The notes under the pieces are model-generated. The model saw only the letters and a program-made list of their open reading frames with translations. It made no database searches and was not told the DNA's origin. A program made the translations under genes and the position numbers. Positions 35,818 through 45,298 of a stretch of 64,000 bases of DNA are shown here, in pieces (position 1 is the first letter of the stretch; each line of letters starts with the position of its first letter). The DNA comes from Aquimarina latercula DSM 2041 (GTDB lineage Bacteria > Bacteroidota > Bacteroidia > Flavobacteriales > Flavobacteriaceae): NCBI RefSeq assembly GCF_000430645.1, contig NZ_AUMK01000019.1, forward strand, positions 16,802 through 80,801, given 5' to 3'.

Positions 35818-38337
35818 TTATTTCCAAGGTTCAGGCATTTTTTGTTCTCTTAAGGGAACAAAAACAACATTATCGTCTTCTTCTTTGCTATTTACAAAGT
35901 GATTAAAGCGTTTCATTATTTCAGGGTCATTGACAGCTTGGGTCCACTCACATTTATACTTGTTGACCAAGGTTTTCATTTCGTTTTCTAAATCTTCAGC
36001 AATACCAAGTTTATCATCAATAATAACTTCTTTTAAATAATCTAATCCTCCTTCTAGACGTTCCTGCCATGCAGCGGTTCTTTGTAATGGTTTTGCTGTA
36101 CGCATGTAAAACATTAAGTATCTATCTAGATATTTTATTACGGTTTCATTATCAATTTGTTCGGCAAATAATTCTGCATGTCTTGGTGTAGCTCCGCCAT
36201 TTCCACCTACATATAAATTCCAGCCACCTTCTACAGCAATTAATCCGAAGTCTTTTCCACGTGCTTCCGCACATTCACGAATACATCCAGAAACTCCACC
36301 TTTAATTTTGTGCGGAGCTCTAATTCCTCTGTAACGATTCTCTAGTTCAATACCAAAACTTACACTTTCGTCCATTCCATAACGACACCAGGTTGAACCA
36401 ACACAGGTTTTTACTGTTCTTAATGACTTCCCGTAGGCGTGACCACTTTCAAAACCATGGTCAATTAGATCTTTCCATATTAAAGGCAATTGGTTTACAG
36501 TAGCACCGAATAAGTCGATACGCACCCCACCAGTTACCTTAGTATATAAATCATATTTTTTAGCGATTTCTCCAAGTGCGATAAGTTTTTCTGGAGTAAT
36601 TTCTCCTCCGGGTACTCTAGGAACTACAGAATATGTTCCATTTCGCTGTATATTGGCTAAGAAGCGATCATTAGAATCTTGAATAGCGTATTCTTCATTC
36701 GCGGTATCAGCATGAATAGTGGCCATTAAAGAAGCGACGAGTGGTTTGCATAATTCACAACCGTGACCACCATTTCCGTGATTATCTAATACCTCATTAA
36801 ATGTAGTGTATCCTTTTACTTGGATTATTTTATATAAATCTTGTCTACTTAGATCAAAATGCTCACAAACCCCTTCTTTAACCTCTATACCTAATGATTT
36901 TAAGGTAGCATTGGTTAAGTCAGTTACCATAGGTTTGCAACCACCACAACCAGTTCCTGCTTTAGTACAACTAATTACTCCTGCAACATCTGTAGCTTCT
37001 CCATTTTCTATAGCGCTACAAATCTGTCCTTTAGTAACACTTTCGCAAGAACAAATTTGAGCTGCATCAGGTAAATCCATTACATCACCTAATAAGCCTC
37101 CTTCATCACCTCCACGACTACCTAATATTAGATCTTCTGGTTCTTCAGGAAGTTTCATTCCATTGATATAAATTTGGAATAGAGAATTATAATCAGAGGA
37201 ATCACCTATTAAAATTCCACCTAAAAGCCTTTTTCCATCTTTAGAAATGTTTATTTTTTTATAAATACCATTTCGTTTATTTTCATATATAATTTCATCA
37301 ATATCTTCTTTAGACAGATTAAGAGCATCTCCAAAACTTGCAACCTCAGTACCAATTAATTTTAATTGGGTAGACATATCAATGGACTCTGGCATTTCTG
37401 AATCACCACCTGTAATTTGTTGTACGGCAACTTCCGCCATATCGTATCCAGGAGCTACTAAACCATAAATCATACTATTTAGTAATGCGCACTCCCCAAT
37501 AGCAAATATATTTTTATCAGAAGTTTCCATTTTTTGGTTGACAACAATTCCGCCACGAGTTCCAACTTCAAGGCCACATTCTCTAGCAACTTCATCTCGT
37601 GGTCGTATACCTGCAGAAACAACAAGCATGTCAACTTTTAATTCTGTATCATCAACATATTGTAAGCCTTCGATTGCTTTTTCACCTTGAAGAAATTGTG
37701 TTTGTTTCGAGAGGTGTACTTTTAAGCCCATGCTTTCAATTTTAGACTGAAGCATATCACTAGCACCTTTATCAAGTTGTCTCGGCATAAGACGAGGAGC
37801 AAACTCAACGACATGGGCATTAAGTCCTAAATTTTTAACTGCATTTGCAGCTTCAAGTCCTAATAGACCTCCACCAAGAACAGCAGCTTCAGTTTTTCCT
37901 TGAGCTTTTAATTTTTTGGCATATGCTTCTGTTGCTTCAAGATCTTCAATAGTTCTGTAAACAAAAACACCTTCTTTATCAATACCTTCAATTGGCGGAA
38001 CGAAGGCTGAAGATCCAGTTGCTAATACTAAATAATCATAGGGATAGATATCTCCTCTATGATTCGCTACCGTTTTATCTTCTCGATTAATTTCAGTAAT
38101 CATTTCCGAGGTATGAAGATCAATATTATTATCTTCATACCAATTAGCAGTAGACATGCTTAAATCTTCGGAAGTTTTACCATCGTAAAATTCGCTAAGA
38201 TGGACTCTGTCATACGCTCGCCTTGGTTCTTCACCAAAAACTATAAGTTTGTAATCTGTAAATTTTTCTGATGCTGCAAACTTCTCACAGAACTTATAAC
38301 TTACCATTCCGTTACCTATTACTACTACCTTCTTCAT
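35818..38337 (-). CDS. nirB: Assimilatory NADH nitrite reductase large subunit
   Basis: Cytoplasmic enzyme of 839 residues reducing nitrite to ammonium. Domain order: FAD/NAD(P)H oxidoreductase (1-about 300, VVVIGNGMVSYKFCEKF; second Rossmann AAVLGGGLLGLEAANAV), BFD-like [2Fe-2S] domain (about 415-470, CSCESVTKGQICSAI and GTGCGGCKP) with a second CELCKP element after it, ferredoxin-like half domain, and sirohaem/[4Fe-4S] domain with C-x5-C (TCVGSTWCRYG, near 645-651) and C-x3-C (SGCIRECAEARG, near 682-686). All cofactor ligands are present. First gene of nirB-nirD-DUF4202-kinase, controlled by the operator-promoter at 38357-38377. Confidence 0.97.
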   Translation of the reverse strand: MKKVVVIGNGMVSYKFCEKFAASEKFTDYKLIVFGEEPRRAYDRVHLSEFYDGKTSEDLSMSTANWYEDNNIDLHTSEMITEINREDKTVANHRGDIYPYDYLVLATGSSAFVPPIEGIDKEGVFVYRTIEDLEATEAYAKKLKAQGKTEAAVLGGGLLGLEAANAVKNLGLNAHVVEFAPRLMPRQLDKGASDMLQSKIESMGLKVHLSKQTQFLQGEKAIEGLQYVDDTELKVDMLVVSAGIRPRDEVARECGLEVGTRGGIVVNQKMETSDKNIFAIGECALLNSMIYGLVAPGYDMAEVAVQQITGGDSEMPESIDMSTQLKLIGTEVASFGDALNLSKEDIDEIIYENKRNGIYKKINISKDGKRLLGGILIGDSSDYNSLFQIYINGMKLPEEPEDLILGSRGGDEGGLLGDVMDLPDAAQICSCESVTKGQICSAIENGEATDVAGVISCTKAGTGCGGCKPMVTDLTNATLKSLGIEVKEGVCEHFDLSRQDLYKIIQVKGYTTFNEVLDNHGNGGHGCELCKPLVASLMATIHADTANEEYAIQDSNDRFLANIQRNGTYSVVPRVPGGEITPEKLIALGEIAKKYDLYTKVTGGVRIDLFGATVNQLPLIWKDLIDHGFESGHAYGKSLRTVKTCVGSTWCRYGMDESVSFGIELENRYRGIRAPHKIKGGVSGCIRECAEARGKDFGLIAVEGGWNLYVGGNGGATPRHAELFAEQIDNETVIKYLDRYLMFYMRTAKPLQRTAAWQERLEGGLDYLKEVIIDDKLGIAEDLENEMKTLVNKYKCEWTQAVNDPEIMKRFNHFVNSKEEDDNVVFVPLREQKMPEPWK

Positions 38338-38356
38338 TAGTTACGTATTTATATAT

Positions 38357-38377
38357 CAAAATTAAGTATTAATACGT
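38357..38377 (-). promoter_or_regulatory. Nitrate-regulon operator and -7 element upstream of nirB
   Basis: Read on the minus strand: ACGTATTAATACTT (38377-38364) then TAATTTTG (38364-38357), a match to the Bacteroidota -7 consensus TAnnTTTG. The inferred start point leaves a leader of roughly 15 nt before ATG. A TACGTAATT box lies upstream at about 38392-38402. One of five such sites in the nitrate island. Confidence 0.75.
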
Positions 38378-38443
38378 ATTTAAGTAATAAGAATTACGTA
38401 ATTATCAGTATTGTAAATTAAGAATTTCAAAATAATACATTAA

Positions 38444-38473
38444 AAAACCTGCGAAACTGATTTCGCAGGTTTT
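38444..38473 (-). terminator. Intrinsic terminator after the porin gene
   Basis: Perfect 13-bp stem AAAACCTGCGAAA / TTTCGCAGGTTTT with a CTGA loop, followed by T on the minus strand, 24 bp past the porin stop. It isolates the porin transcript from nirB. Confidence 0.9.
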
Positions 38474-38497
38474 GAATTATGGTATTGTTATTATATG

Positions 38498-39805
38498 CTA
38501 TTGTTTTGGTTTTGGACTCCATTTTAAGAAGTTTGGTTTTACAACTAGCATTGCCCATCCCCAGTTTTGTAATCCGCTAGGATCAGCAACTCCTTTTAGA
38601 ATTTCCATACTATCACCAGCAAACATCTGAGAGTATCCTATTTTTAAGGTAGCATATGGTAGTATTTTTTGAGTAAAAACTAAATCTAGTTCTGTACCTA
38701 AGTATGTATCATCAGTTCCAGCAATATCTTCTGCAGCAGAGAAATAGTGAAGTTTTGCTAATAAACTACTGCTTTTACCAGTTTTGATAACAGCTTTAGC
38801 ATATATATCTTGTAATCCTACACTATTGGCATGATTCCCTACATAAAAGTAATCCATATATCCATTAAATTTATGATTCGTTCCAAAGATTGGGAAGAAA
38901 GAAGTGATCTCTCCATCTGTTCCTCCATTATCATCACCACTAAGCAGTTCTCCACCTATTCCGAATAAAGTTTTTCCTGGTTTATAGGTAACCTCTAGAC
39001 CGGCGTTATATGCTGATAAATCAACTGTTTCTGTGAATTTTCCAGTTTGTGCATATAAGTTTAAAGCTATTTTTAATCCTTTAGCAGGTTTTGCAACTAA
39101 ATGTGTACCAAAGGTTTGTCTATTTACAGTTCCATCGATTGGAGTTTGACCATCGGTATCTAAATTCTGATAAGAATTATTTACAAAAAGAAAACTCCCA
39201 GAAAATTTAGCCCAGTCTTTATGCAACCAAGCATAAGCCATTCCTTTGTAATCAAATACGGCTCTTGCATTTCCATCATTATTAGGATCGAATAAAGTAT
39301 TTATTCTACTTACTCCGTTTTGATTAAAAGAAAAACCAAGATCTAGTTTTAAACCATTCTCATTTTTATACTTGATTAATGCAGCATCATGAAATCTTCC
39401 TTGCATTGCCCAATCCAATCCACCAAGTATTCTCTGATCGTCATAAACAAGAGCTTGTCTACCTAATTTAGTGGACCATCCACTACCAAACTTAAAATTA
39501 ATCCAAGCTTGGGCTAGTGAGAAACTATTATTGTTATCAGCTGCAGCTATCTGGGGTGTATCTCCCCAAACACTTACATCCTGTACACTAAGATATGTAG
39601 AAAACTTGTCTGCAGTATATCCAAATTTTAATCGAGAACGTTGTTGTACAAATATAGCTGCATCTACTCCAGCTGGAGTTAAATTACCAAAACCGTGTAA
39701 ATACTCTAATCGTGGTCTTATATCTGCATCAATACTTAATTCCTGTGCATTCCCCTTAAATACCAGTACTAGTAATAGTATGGTAAAGTATAACTTATTT
39801 TTCAT
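38498..39805 (-). CDS. Alginate-export/porin-like outer-membrane beta-barrel protein
   Basis: Outer-membrane barrel of 435 residues. A signal peptide (MKNKLYFTILLLVLVFKGNAQ) is followed by alternating amphipathic strands resembling the alginate export/porin family (SIDADIRPRLEYLHGFG, QRSRLKFGYTADKFSTYLSVQDVSVWGD, GRQALVYDDQRILGGLDW). Single gene with its own operator-promoter shared with the nitrate genes, which suggests it admits nitrate or nitrite into the periplasm. The substrate is inferred from regulation and position only. Confidence 0.82.
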   Translation of the reverse strand: MKNKLYFTILLLVLVFKGNAQELSIDADIRPRLEYLHGFGNLTPAGVDAAIFVQQRSRLKFGYTADKFSTYLSVQDVSVWGDTPQIAAADNNNSFSLAQAWINFKFGSGWSTKLGRQALVYDDQRILGGLDWAMQGRFHDAALIKYKNENGLKLDLGFSFNQNGVSRINTLFDPNNDGNARAVFDYKGMAYAWLHKDWAKFSGSFLFVNNSYQNLDTDGQTPIDGTVNRQTFGTHLVAKPAKGLKIALNLYAQTGKFTETVDLSAYNAGLEVTYKPGKTLFGIGGELLSGDDNGGTDGEITSFFPIFGTNHKFNGYMDYFYVGNHANSVGLQDIYAKAVIKTGKSSSLLAKLHYFSAAEDIAGTDDTYLGTELDLVFTQKILPYATLKIGYSQMFAGDSMEILKGVADPSGLQNWGWAMLVVKPNFLKWSPKPKQ

Positions 39806-39897
39806 TTCTTAAATTTGTTTGGTGTGAGTATAAGTATTTCTCACAGTTGCTATGTTCTTTTCAATTAATCCTATTAGCTGACGTATCAATTGAGTAA

Positions 39898-39918
39898 CAA
39901 ATCTAAGTATTAATACTT
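39898..39918 (-). promoter_or_regulatory. Nitrate-regulon operator and -7 element upstream of the porin gene
   Basis: On the minus strand AAGTATTAATACTT (39918-39905), a perfect 14-bp palindrome (16 bp with its flanking T/A), then TAGATTTG (39905-39898), an exact TAnnTTTG. A further CTACGTATTTTTA box lies upstream at 39940-39952. The leader to ATG would be near 88 nt. Confidence 0.75.
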
Positions 39919-40001
39919 ATTTTTAATGTTTTTATTAGATAAAAATACGTAGTTTTTCTTTCTGGATTATTAATTTATTGATTGTATTTTTGAATTATTC
40001 T

Positions 40002-40009
40002 TATCTTTG
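40002..40009 (+). promoter_or_regulatory. Candidate -7 element of the NarL-type regulator gene
   Basis: TATCTTTG matches TAnnTTTG exactly, 50 bp upstream of the ATG, with a TATTG about 21 bp further upstream as a possible -33 element. Unlike the nitrate promoters it lacks the palindrome, so the regulator may be made constitutively. Confidence 0.45.
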
Positions 40010-40059
40010 GATAGTAAGTAGTTTTTTTATAAAGAGTAGGTAATTAAGTATTATAAAGT

Positions 40060-40743
40060 ATGGTAAGTATTGTATTGGTAGATGATCATTTTTTAGTTAG
40101 AGATGGAATTCGTTCACTTCTGGAGGATGAAAAGCAATATGAGGTTATTGGAGAGGCTTCTGATGGGAGAGAAGCTATTGAATTAGTGCAGTCGTTGTGC
40201 CCAGATATCGTAATATGTGATATAAGAATGCCAGAAATGTCCGGAATAGATACTGTAAAAGAACTTACGGCGCTATCTGTTTCTTCTAAAACAATCATGT
40301 TATCAATGCATGATTCCGATGAGTATATTTTACAATCTATTAATGCGGGGGCAGATGGATATCTGCTTAAGGATGCGGGTAAAGAGGAATTTTTGAAAGC
40401 ACTGTCTACCGTAAGCAAAGGGAATAAATATTTTAGTGGAGATGTTTCTTCTATATTGGTCAAAAATTTACTTAAAAATAGTGATGAAAAGGTAGAAGAA
40501 AAAGCCTTAAAACCAACTATTGAAGGTAAGAAGGAGAAGAGTAACCCTTTTGACCTTACGAAAAGAGAAAATCAAATACTTAAGTTGGCAGTGTCCGGGA
40601 TGACTAATAAAGATATTGCGGCTGAACTTGATATAAGTAAAAGAACTACAGAAGTTCATCGCTTTAACTTAATGAAAAAGATGGCGGTTAAAAATGTATT
40701 AGAATTAAGTAAAAAAGCCAGAGAATATGAGATGATTCCCTGA
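40060..40743 (+). CDS. NarL/FixJ-type response regulator
   Basis: Two-component transcription factor of 227 residues. The receiver domain has the acidic pocket D8/D9 (VLVDDHFLVRDG), phospho-acceptor Asp 54 (VICDIRMPEMSG), a switch Ser/Thr (MLSMH) and Lys of LLKDAGK; the C-terminal LuxR-type helix-turn-helix is FDLTKRENQILKLAVSGMTNKDIAAELDISKRTTEVHR. The linker of about 30 residues is Lys/Glu-rich. It sits inside the nitrate island and pairs naturally with the PilJ-domain sensor kinase. It is the leading candidate for binding the shared palindrome near the nitrate promoters. Confidence 0.93.
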   Translation: MVSIVLVDDHFLVRDGIRSLLEDEKQYEVIGEASDGREAIELVQSLCPDIVICDIRMPEMSGIDTVKELTALSVSSKTIMLSMHDSDEYILQSINAGADGYLLKDAGKEEFLKALSTVSKGNKYFSGDVSSILVKNLLKNSDEKVEEKALKPTIEGKKEKSNPFDLTKRENQILKLAVSGMTNKDIAAELDISKRTTEVHRFNLMKKMAVKNVLELSKKAREYEMIP

Positions 40744-40755
40744 CTTTTAGTTTTT

Positions 40756-41589
40756 TTAATTATTAGCTACATCTTCGTATAAATTAGTAATTTTATTAAA
40801 AGATTTTGTTAGCTGGTTTGTAGTAGCAAACATGTCTTGCAAAGTAAAGTCACCATTTAATAAACCATTTTTATTGGTTTGAAATTTTTCCCAATACGAC
40901 ATAACAACACCTAGTTCTTCCTCTATATCAGTGCTGTTGTAACTACTTATTAGTAATTCTCCAATCGTATTGTCAAATTTTTCATAAGTTTCATTCAATA
41001 TTTTTTTATACTCAGGACTATCTCCTTTGAACATAGTAGTTGCAGTGTAGTATAGACATAATCGCTGTGATAGCATTCGCTGTCTTCCTGATATATTTAT
41101 TGTTTTTGCTAAATCTTTGTTTTTATTCTGAAAAAATTGATTGTTGTAGTTATAACTGTTTTCTATACTAATAACTACATCGTTACAAGTTTTTAATAAA
41201 TTGGTATTAGCTTTTACAATCCTTAAGGAGTTTTGAGCGTCTGGAGTACTTGCAATGATAGCTTTAAAATCGTCCCATAATGTTCTAACTTTTTTTAAGG
41301 ATAACTTTGTTGAGCTGCTAGAGGCATTTTTAGTAAGTATTTGTAATTGCTTTTCAAATATAAACTTACTAGAGTTTAATTCCTTTTTTATCGATTGATC
41401 ATTAATTCCTTTAGCGGTTAATAAATATGCTTTAGAAATCTTCTGTGATAGCATTCGTTGTTTTCCTGAGATATTTATAGCCTTCGCGTAACTAATAGCT
41501 CCGTATTTGTTCGATTGAGCTGTTAAATAAGTATTTGATATAAGAGTAATAAGGATTGTCAATAAAATTGTAGTGCTCTTCTTTTTCAT
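40756..41589 (-). CDS. Secreted protein with two PilJ-type domains
   Basis: Periplasmic protein of 277 residues with signal peptide (MKKKSTTILLTILITLISNTYLTAQ) and two copies of a helical domain of the type-IV-pili-MCP N-terminal (PilJ) family, each opening with a P-box-like motif: NISGKQRMLSQKISKAYLL (about 39-57) and NISGRQRMLSQRLCLYYTA (about 163-181). The same motif is in the sensing domain of the sensor kinase at 32947. No membrane segment or kinase follows, so it may be a free periplasmic nitrate-binding or sensor-modulating protein. It is convergent with the response regulator gene. Confidence 0.83.
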   Translation of the reverse strand: MKKKSTTILLTILITLISNTYLTAQSNKYGAISYAKAINISGKQRMLSQKISKAYLLTAKGINDQSIKKELNSSKFIFEKQLQILTKNASSSSTKLSLKKVRTLWDDFKAIIASTPDAQNSLRIVKANTNLLKTCNDVVISIENSYNYNNQFFQNKNKDLAKTINISGRQRMLSQRLCLYYTATTMFKGDSPEYKKILNETYEKFDNTIGELLISSYNSTDIEEELGVVMSYWEKFQTNKNGLLNGDFTLQDMFATTNQLTKSFNKITNLYEDVANN

Positions 41590-42052
41590 AAGTAAGTTTT
41601 TACATTGTTATTAAATTATCATTGGGGTTAACCATTTTATAGGGGTTTATGGCGGTTTGGTTTGTAAAAAAAGTATTTACGCTGTAGAGATATATTTGCC
41701 AAAATACTTATTTTTTTTCGAGAAAACCAAATATTTAATACGTAGTCCTGGAGAATGCGTTTTATTGAATTGCTTAGGTTATGGGATAGCCATATTTATG
41801 ATATTGTGAAACAGTTAAGTATTTGTTTATCAGATGTTTGTTTTTTTGGTACTATGTTAATGATGTCGTTTTAGATTTTTGATAGTCGAAACTGTTGATT
41901 CTATAATTATTAAGTTCTGAAATTATTAAATACGTAATTTTACAGATAAATACTTAATAATTTAGCTTAAGTGTTGTTTTTGATAAGTATTAGTACGTAG
42001 TTTGTTTCATGTTTTATAACATATAGAATTTAAACTTTAAAAATACATTAAT
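41590..42052. other. Long control region upstream of narK
   Basis: 463 bp between divergent genes. It holds the narK operator-promoter (41985-42004), an upstream box AAATACGTAATTTTA (41928-41942) with ATACTTAATAA after it, and a degenerate copy of the palindrome at 41730-41745 (AATATTTAATACGTAG) facing the PilJ-protein gene. No gene or RNA was recognised. Confidence 0.6.
41985..42004 (+). promoter_or_regulatory. Nitrate-regulon operator and -7 element upstream of narK
   Basis: AAGTATTAGTACGT (41985-41998) followed by TAGTTTG (41998-42004), which is one base short of TAnnTTTG. ATG lies about 48 bp downstream. The box AAATACGTAATTTTA is 57 bp upstream of the palindrome start. Confidence 0.7.
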
Positions 42053-43453
42053 ATGGATGCCTTAGGGAAATCTACTACGCTAAATCTTTTAAACTTCAAG
42101 AATCTCTCAATTAGAACTTTTTGGATAACTTCAATTGCCTTTTTCTTATGCTTTTTTTCCTGGTTTGGTATTGTTCCCTTTATGCCTGATGTTGTTAGGG
42201 ATTTGGGATTAACTCCTGATCAAAAATGGAATTCAATTATTGTTGCAGTCACAGGAACTGTATTTGCAAGACTTTTTATAGGTAAAATGTGTGATAAATA
42301 TGGTCCTCGGATTTGTTACACTTGGTTATTGATGTTAGGTGCGATTCCTGTAATAATATTAGGATTGGTGCAAACTCCTATGCAGTTTATAATTTGTAGG
42401 CTTTTTATTGGTTTTATAGGAGCTTCTTTTGTGATAACGCAGTTTCATACTTCGATTATGTTTGCTCCTAATATAGTAGGTACAGCGAATGCAACTTCTG
42501 CTGGATGGGGTAATCTAGGTGGCGGTGCAAATCGTCTAGGGATGCCATTGATAGCCGCAGCAGTAGTAAGTTTTGGTATTGCAGAAACAGAAGCTTGGAG
42601 GTATTGTATGGTAATAGCGGGAGTTGTTTGTTTTTTAATGGGGATTGTGTATTACTTTTTTACGCAAGATACACCTAATGGAAATTATAAAGAACTAAAA
42701 GTTAAGGGAGAGTTACCACAATCAAAGAAAGATGAGGTGAGTTTTTTGTCAGCGATTAAGGATTATCGCGTTTGGATACTTTTTGTCATATATGCAGCTT
42801 GTTTCGGAATGGAACTTACGGTTTATGGAACAATGGATGATTATCTTCAAAATACATTTCAGTTAGAACGTGTTACAGCTGGAAATCTAGTATTGTCTTT
42901 TGCATTGATGAATATTTTTGCTAGAACGTTAGGAGGTTTTTTTGGAGATCGTTTTGGTAGGTTAAAAGGGTTGCGAGGTCGTGTGTTGTTTCTTGCGGTA
43001 ATACTTGCGATAGAGGGAGTAATGCTTTCTTTGTTTTCTGGAATGAATGGATTGACTTTTGGAGTTGTTTTTTTGGTAGGCTTTAGTCTTTCGGTTCAGA
43101 TGGCAGAAGGAGCAACCTTTTCTGTAGTTCCATTTATAAATAAAAAAGCAATTGGTTCTATCTCAGGAATTGTAGGAGCTGGTGGTAATGTAGGTGCCTT
43201 TGTTGCTGCTATGGTATTGAAATCAAAATCGGCAATTGCCGAGAAGACTGCAATTTTGGATAGTCAAGGTATGGGAGAAGAAGCTGTAAATGCTGCGCAA
43301 GCAGCTGCGTCTTCACAAGCGGTATCAGAGGGGTATTTTTTAATTGGTGTTTTTGTAGTGATAACTGCAATTATTTCATTAGCTATAAAATTCTCTACAG
43401 AAGATGAAAAAGCTGTTCAGAAAGAAATGAAAGCTATTCCTGTGCCGAACTAA
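42053..43453 (+). CDS. narK: NarK-type nitrate/nitrite MFS transporter
   Basis: Inner-membrane nitrate importer of 466 residues with about 12 membrane segments. Family features include FFLCFFSWFGIVPFMPDVVRDLGLTPDQ near the N-terminus, RLFIGKMCDKYGPR, the nitrate-signature-like Gly-rich helices (SAGWGNLGGGANRLGMPLIAAAVV and VGFSLSVQMAEGATFSVVPF, ISGIVGAGGNVGAFVAAMV). Monocistronic by layout, with its own operator-promoter. It duplicates the function of the ABC system encoded next, perhaps with different affinity. Confidence 0.95.
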   Translation: MDALGKSTTLNLLNFKNLSIRTFWITSIAFFLCFFSWFGIVPFMPDVVRDLGLTPDQKWNSIIVAVTGTVFARLFIGKMCDKYGPRICYTWLLMLGAIPVIILGLVQTPMQFIICRLFIGFIGASFVITQFHTSIMFAPNIVGTANATSAGWGNLGGGANRLGMPLIAAAVVSFGIAETEAWRYCMVIAGVVCFLMGIVYYFFTQDTPNGNYKELKVKGELPQSKKDEVSFLSAIKDYRVWILFVIYAACFGMELTVYGTMDDYLQNTFQLERVTAGNLVLSFALMNIFARTLGGFFGDRFGRLKGLRGRVLFLAVILAIEGVMLSLFSGMNGLTFGVVFLVGFSLSVQMAEGATFSVVPFINKKAIGSISGIVGAGGNVGAFVAAMVLKSKSAIAEKTAILDSQGMGEEAVNAAQAAASSQAVSEGYFLIGVFVVITAIISLAIKFSTEDEKAVQKEMKAIPVPN

Positions 43454-43473
43454 CTTATCTTAAATAATAATCA

Positions 43474-43522
43474 AGAAAGGCTTTTATCTGGGTAGAATAC
43501 TACTTAGTTAAAAGCTTTTTCT
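43474..43522 (+). terminator. Probable terminator after narK
   Basis: Imperfect 12-bp stem (AGAAAGGCTTTTA against TAAAAGCTTTTTCT, with a G-T pair) around a 22-base loop, about 20 bp past the narK stop. The long loop makes it less certain than others in the window. Confidence 0.5.
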
Positions 43523-43691
43523 AGTTATAAGTGAACAATTGCTACGTTATTGTTTGGTATAGCTTGTTGATTTTAAGTGTTTTGATAGGTTGTCTTTTGT
43601 TGGCATTGCGATTCTGTTAAAAATATGTCGTTAATTTTTTATATAAAATAATATTCCCCTTGTAATTTTTGTAAAATAAAAATACTTAGTT

Positions 43692-43739
43692 AAATACGTA
43701 ATTTTAACATTCTTTATTAAGTATTTATACGTAGTTTTG
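43692..43739 (+). promoter_or_regulatory. Nitrate-regulon operator and -7 element upstream of the ABC nitrate genes
   Basis: AAGTATTTATACGT (43719-43732) is followed by TAGTTTTG (43732-43739), an exact TAnnTTTG, 39 bp before the ATG. The box AAATACGTAATTTTA (43692-43706) is identical to the one upstream of narK and begins 27 bp before the palindrome. The remaining 240 bp back to narK hold nothing recognisable apart from the narK terminator. Confidence 0.75.
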
Positions 43740-43777
43740 ATGTGTTCTATTAGCTGAATAACAAAAAAATACAAATT

Positions 43778-45184
43778 ATGACAAAACTTAATTTTAAAAT
43801 AGGGATTTTCTTAACCGCAATGACTCTTTTGTCTTGTGGTGGTGAAAAGAAGAAAGAAATAGCGTCTAGTACCACGGAATCTAAAGAGGAGGTGTCTAAA
43901 CTAACTATAGAAAAACCTCAATTGACTTTTGGTTTTATAAAGTTAACGGATATGGCTCCTTTAGCTATAGCTAAGGAAAAAGGTTTTTTCGAAGATGAAG
44001 GATTGTTTGTTTCTGTAGAAGCACAATCAAATTGGAAAAATGTATTGGACCGTGTAATAGATGGTCAGTTGGATGGTTCTCATATGCTAGCGGGTCAACC
44101 TATAGCGGCTGGAGCAGGTTTTGGTAGACAAGCAGAATTAGTGACACCGTTTTCTATGGATTTAAATGGTAATGGTATTACGGTTTCTAATGATGTTTGG
44201 TCTAAAATGAAACCTAATGTCCCAAAAGGAGAGGATGGAAAACCAATTCATCCAATTACTGCAGAATCTCTTAAGCCTGTAATAGATTCTTATAAGAATG
44301 AAGGGAAGGCTTTTAAAATGGGAATGGTATTTCCAGTTTCTACACATAATTATGAAATAAGATATTGGTTAGCCGCTGCAGGTATTAATCCTGGGATGTA
44401 TTCTAAGGATAATATTCAAGGTCAGATAGATGCAGATGTATTGCTATCTGTAACTCCGCCACCACAGATGCCTGCTACGCTCGAAGCTGGAACAATATAC
44501 GGATACTGTGTAGGAGAACCTTGGAATCAACAAGCGGTTTTTAAAGGAATAGGTGTTCCGGTTACTACAAATTATGATATCTGGAAAAATAATCCAGAGA
44601 AGGTATTTGTGATGACAAAGAAATTTGTGGAGCAATACCCAAATACTGCTACAGCTGTTACTAAAGCATTGATTAGAGCAGGTAAGTGGTTAGATACTCC
44701 AGGAAATCGTCCAGAAGCTGTAAAAATATTATCAATGCCAGAATATGTTGGTGCTGATGAGGTAGTTTTAGCAAATTCTATGACAGGAACTTTTGAGTTT
44801 GAAAAAGGAGATAAAAGAGAAATGCCTGACTTTAATGTGTTTTATAGATACGATGCAACATATCCTTTTTATTCAGATGGTATATGGTTTTTAACTCAAA
44901 TGAGAAGATGGGGGCAGATTCCAGAAAGTAAATCAGCAGAGTGGTATGATACTACTATTAAAGATATTTACCGTCCTGATATCTGGACTAAGGCAGCTAA
45001 ACTATTAGTGGAAGAAGGTCATTTAGAAGCTTCAGAATTACCAAAAACAGATGGTTACAAGCCAGTAACCACAGATTTCATTGATGGCAACAAATATGAT
45101 GCTAAAGATCCAATAGGGTACATCAATAGTTTTGGTATTGGTAATAAAGAAAATGTGGAAGGTGTTTCAAGCATTGAGAAATAA
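43778..45184 (+). CDS. nrtA: ABC nitrate transporter substrate-binding lipoprotein
   Basis: Nitrate-binding protein of 468 residues of the NrtA/CmpA family. A lipobox ([16 protein letters not shown], Cys 20) anchors it to the membrane. The binding fold follows: [72 protein letters not shown], and [21 protein letters not shown], matching family blocks. It heads an operon with the permease and two ATPases. Cyanate or bicarbonate binding is known in relatives, but the nitrate island argues for nitrate. Confidence 0.94.
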   Translation: MTKLNFKIGIFLTAMTLLSCGGEKKKEIASSTTESKEEVSKLTIEKPQLTFGFIKLTDMAPLAIAKEKGFFEDEGLFVSVEAQSNWKNVLDRVIDGQLDGSHMLAGQPIAAGAGFGRQAELVTPFSMDLNGNGITVSNDVWSKMKPNVPKGEDGKPIHPITAESLKPVIDSYKNEGKAFKMGMVFPVSTHNYEIRYWLAAAGINPGMYSKDNIQGQIDADVLLSVTPPPQMPATLEAGTIYGYCVGEPWNQQAVFKGIGVPVTTNYDIWKNNPEKVFVMTKKFVEQYPNTATAVTKALIRAGKWLDTPGNRPEAVKILSMPEYVGADEVVLANSMTGTFEFEKGDKREMPDFNVFYRYDATYPFYSDGIWFLTQMRRWGQIPESKSAEWYDTTIKDIYRPDIWTKAAKLLVEEGHLEASELPKTDGYKPVTTDFIDGNKYDAKDPIGYINSFGIGNKENVEGVSSIEK

Positions 45185-45203
45185 AAAGAGATTTTCTCTT
45201 TTT
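45183..45203 (+). terminator. Weak hairpin after nrtA
   Basis: AAAAAGAGA / TCTCTTTTT stem with a 3-base loop immediately at the nrtA stop. Weak and AU-rich; it could stabilise or partly terminate the nrtA message so that the binding protein outnumbers the permease. Confidence 0.3.
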
Positions 45204-45298
45204 ATTTCTCTTTCCATAACAAAATTAAATAATCTCTAATGCCTTGCTAGGTATTGTGTTATGGTGGTTAAAGAGAAATAAGTTTTAAAAGAAATAAA

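Noticed and set aside
40030..40062. TTAAGTATTATAAAGTA as a sixth copy of the nitrate palindrome upstream of the response regulator
   Set aside because: Only one half matches and it is not next to a TAnnTTTG element; the better -7 candidate at 40002 lacks the palindrome.
40086..40463. 125-residue minus-strand frame over the response regulator
   Set aside because: Antisense to a receiver domain with all catalytic residues; no homology features of its own.
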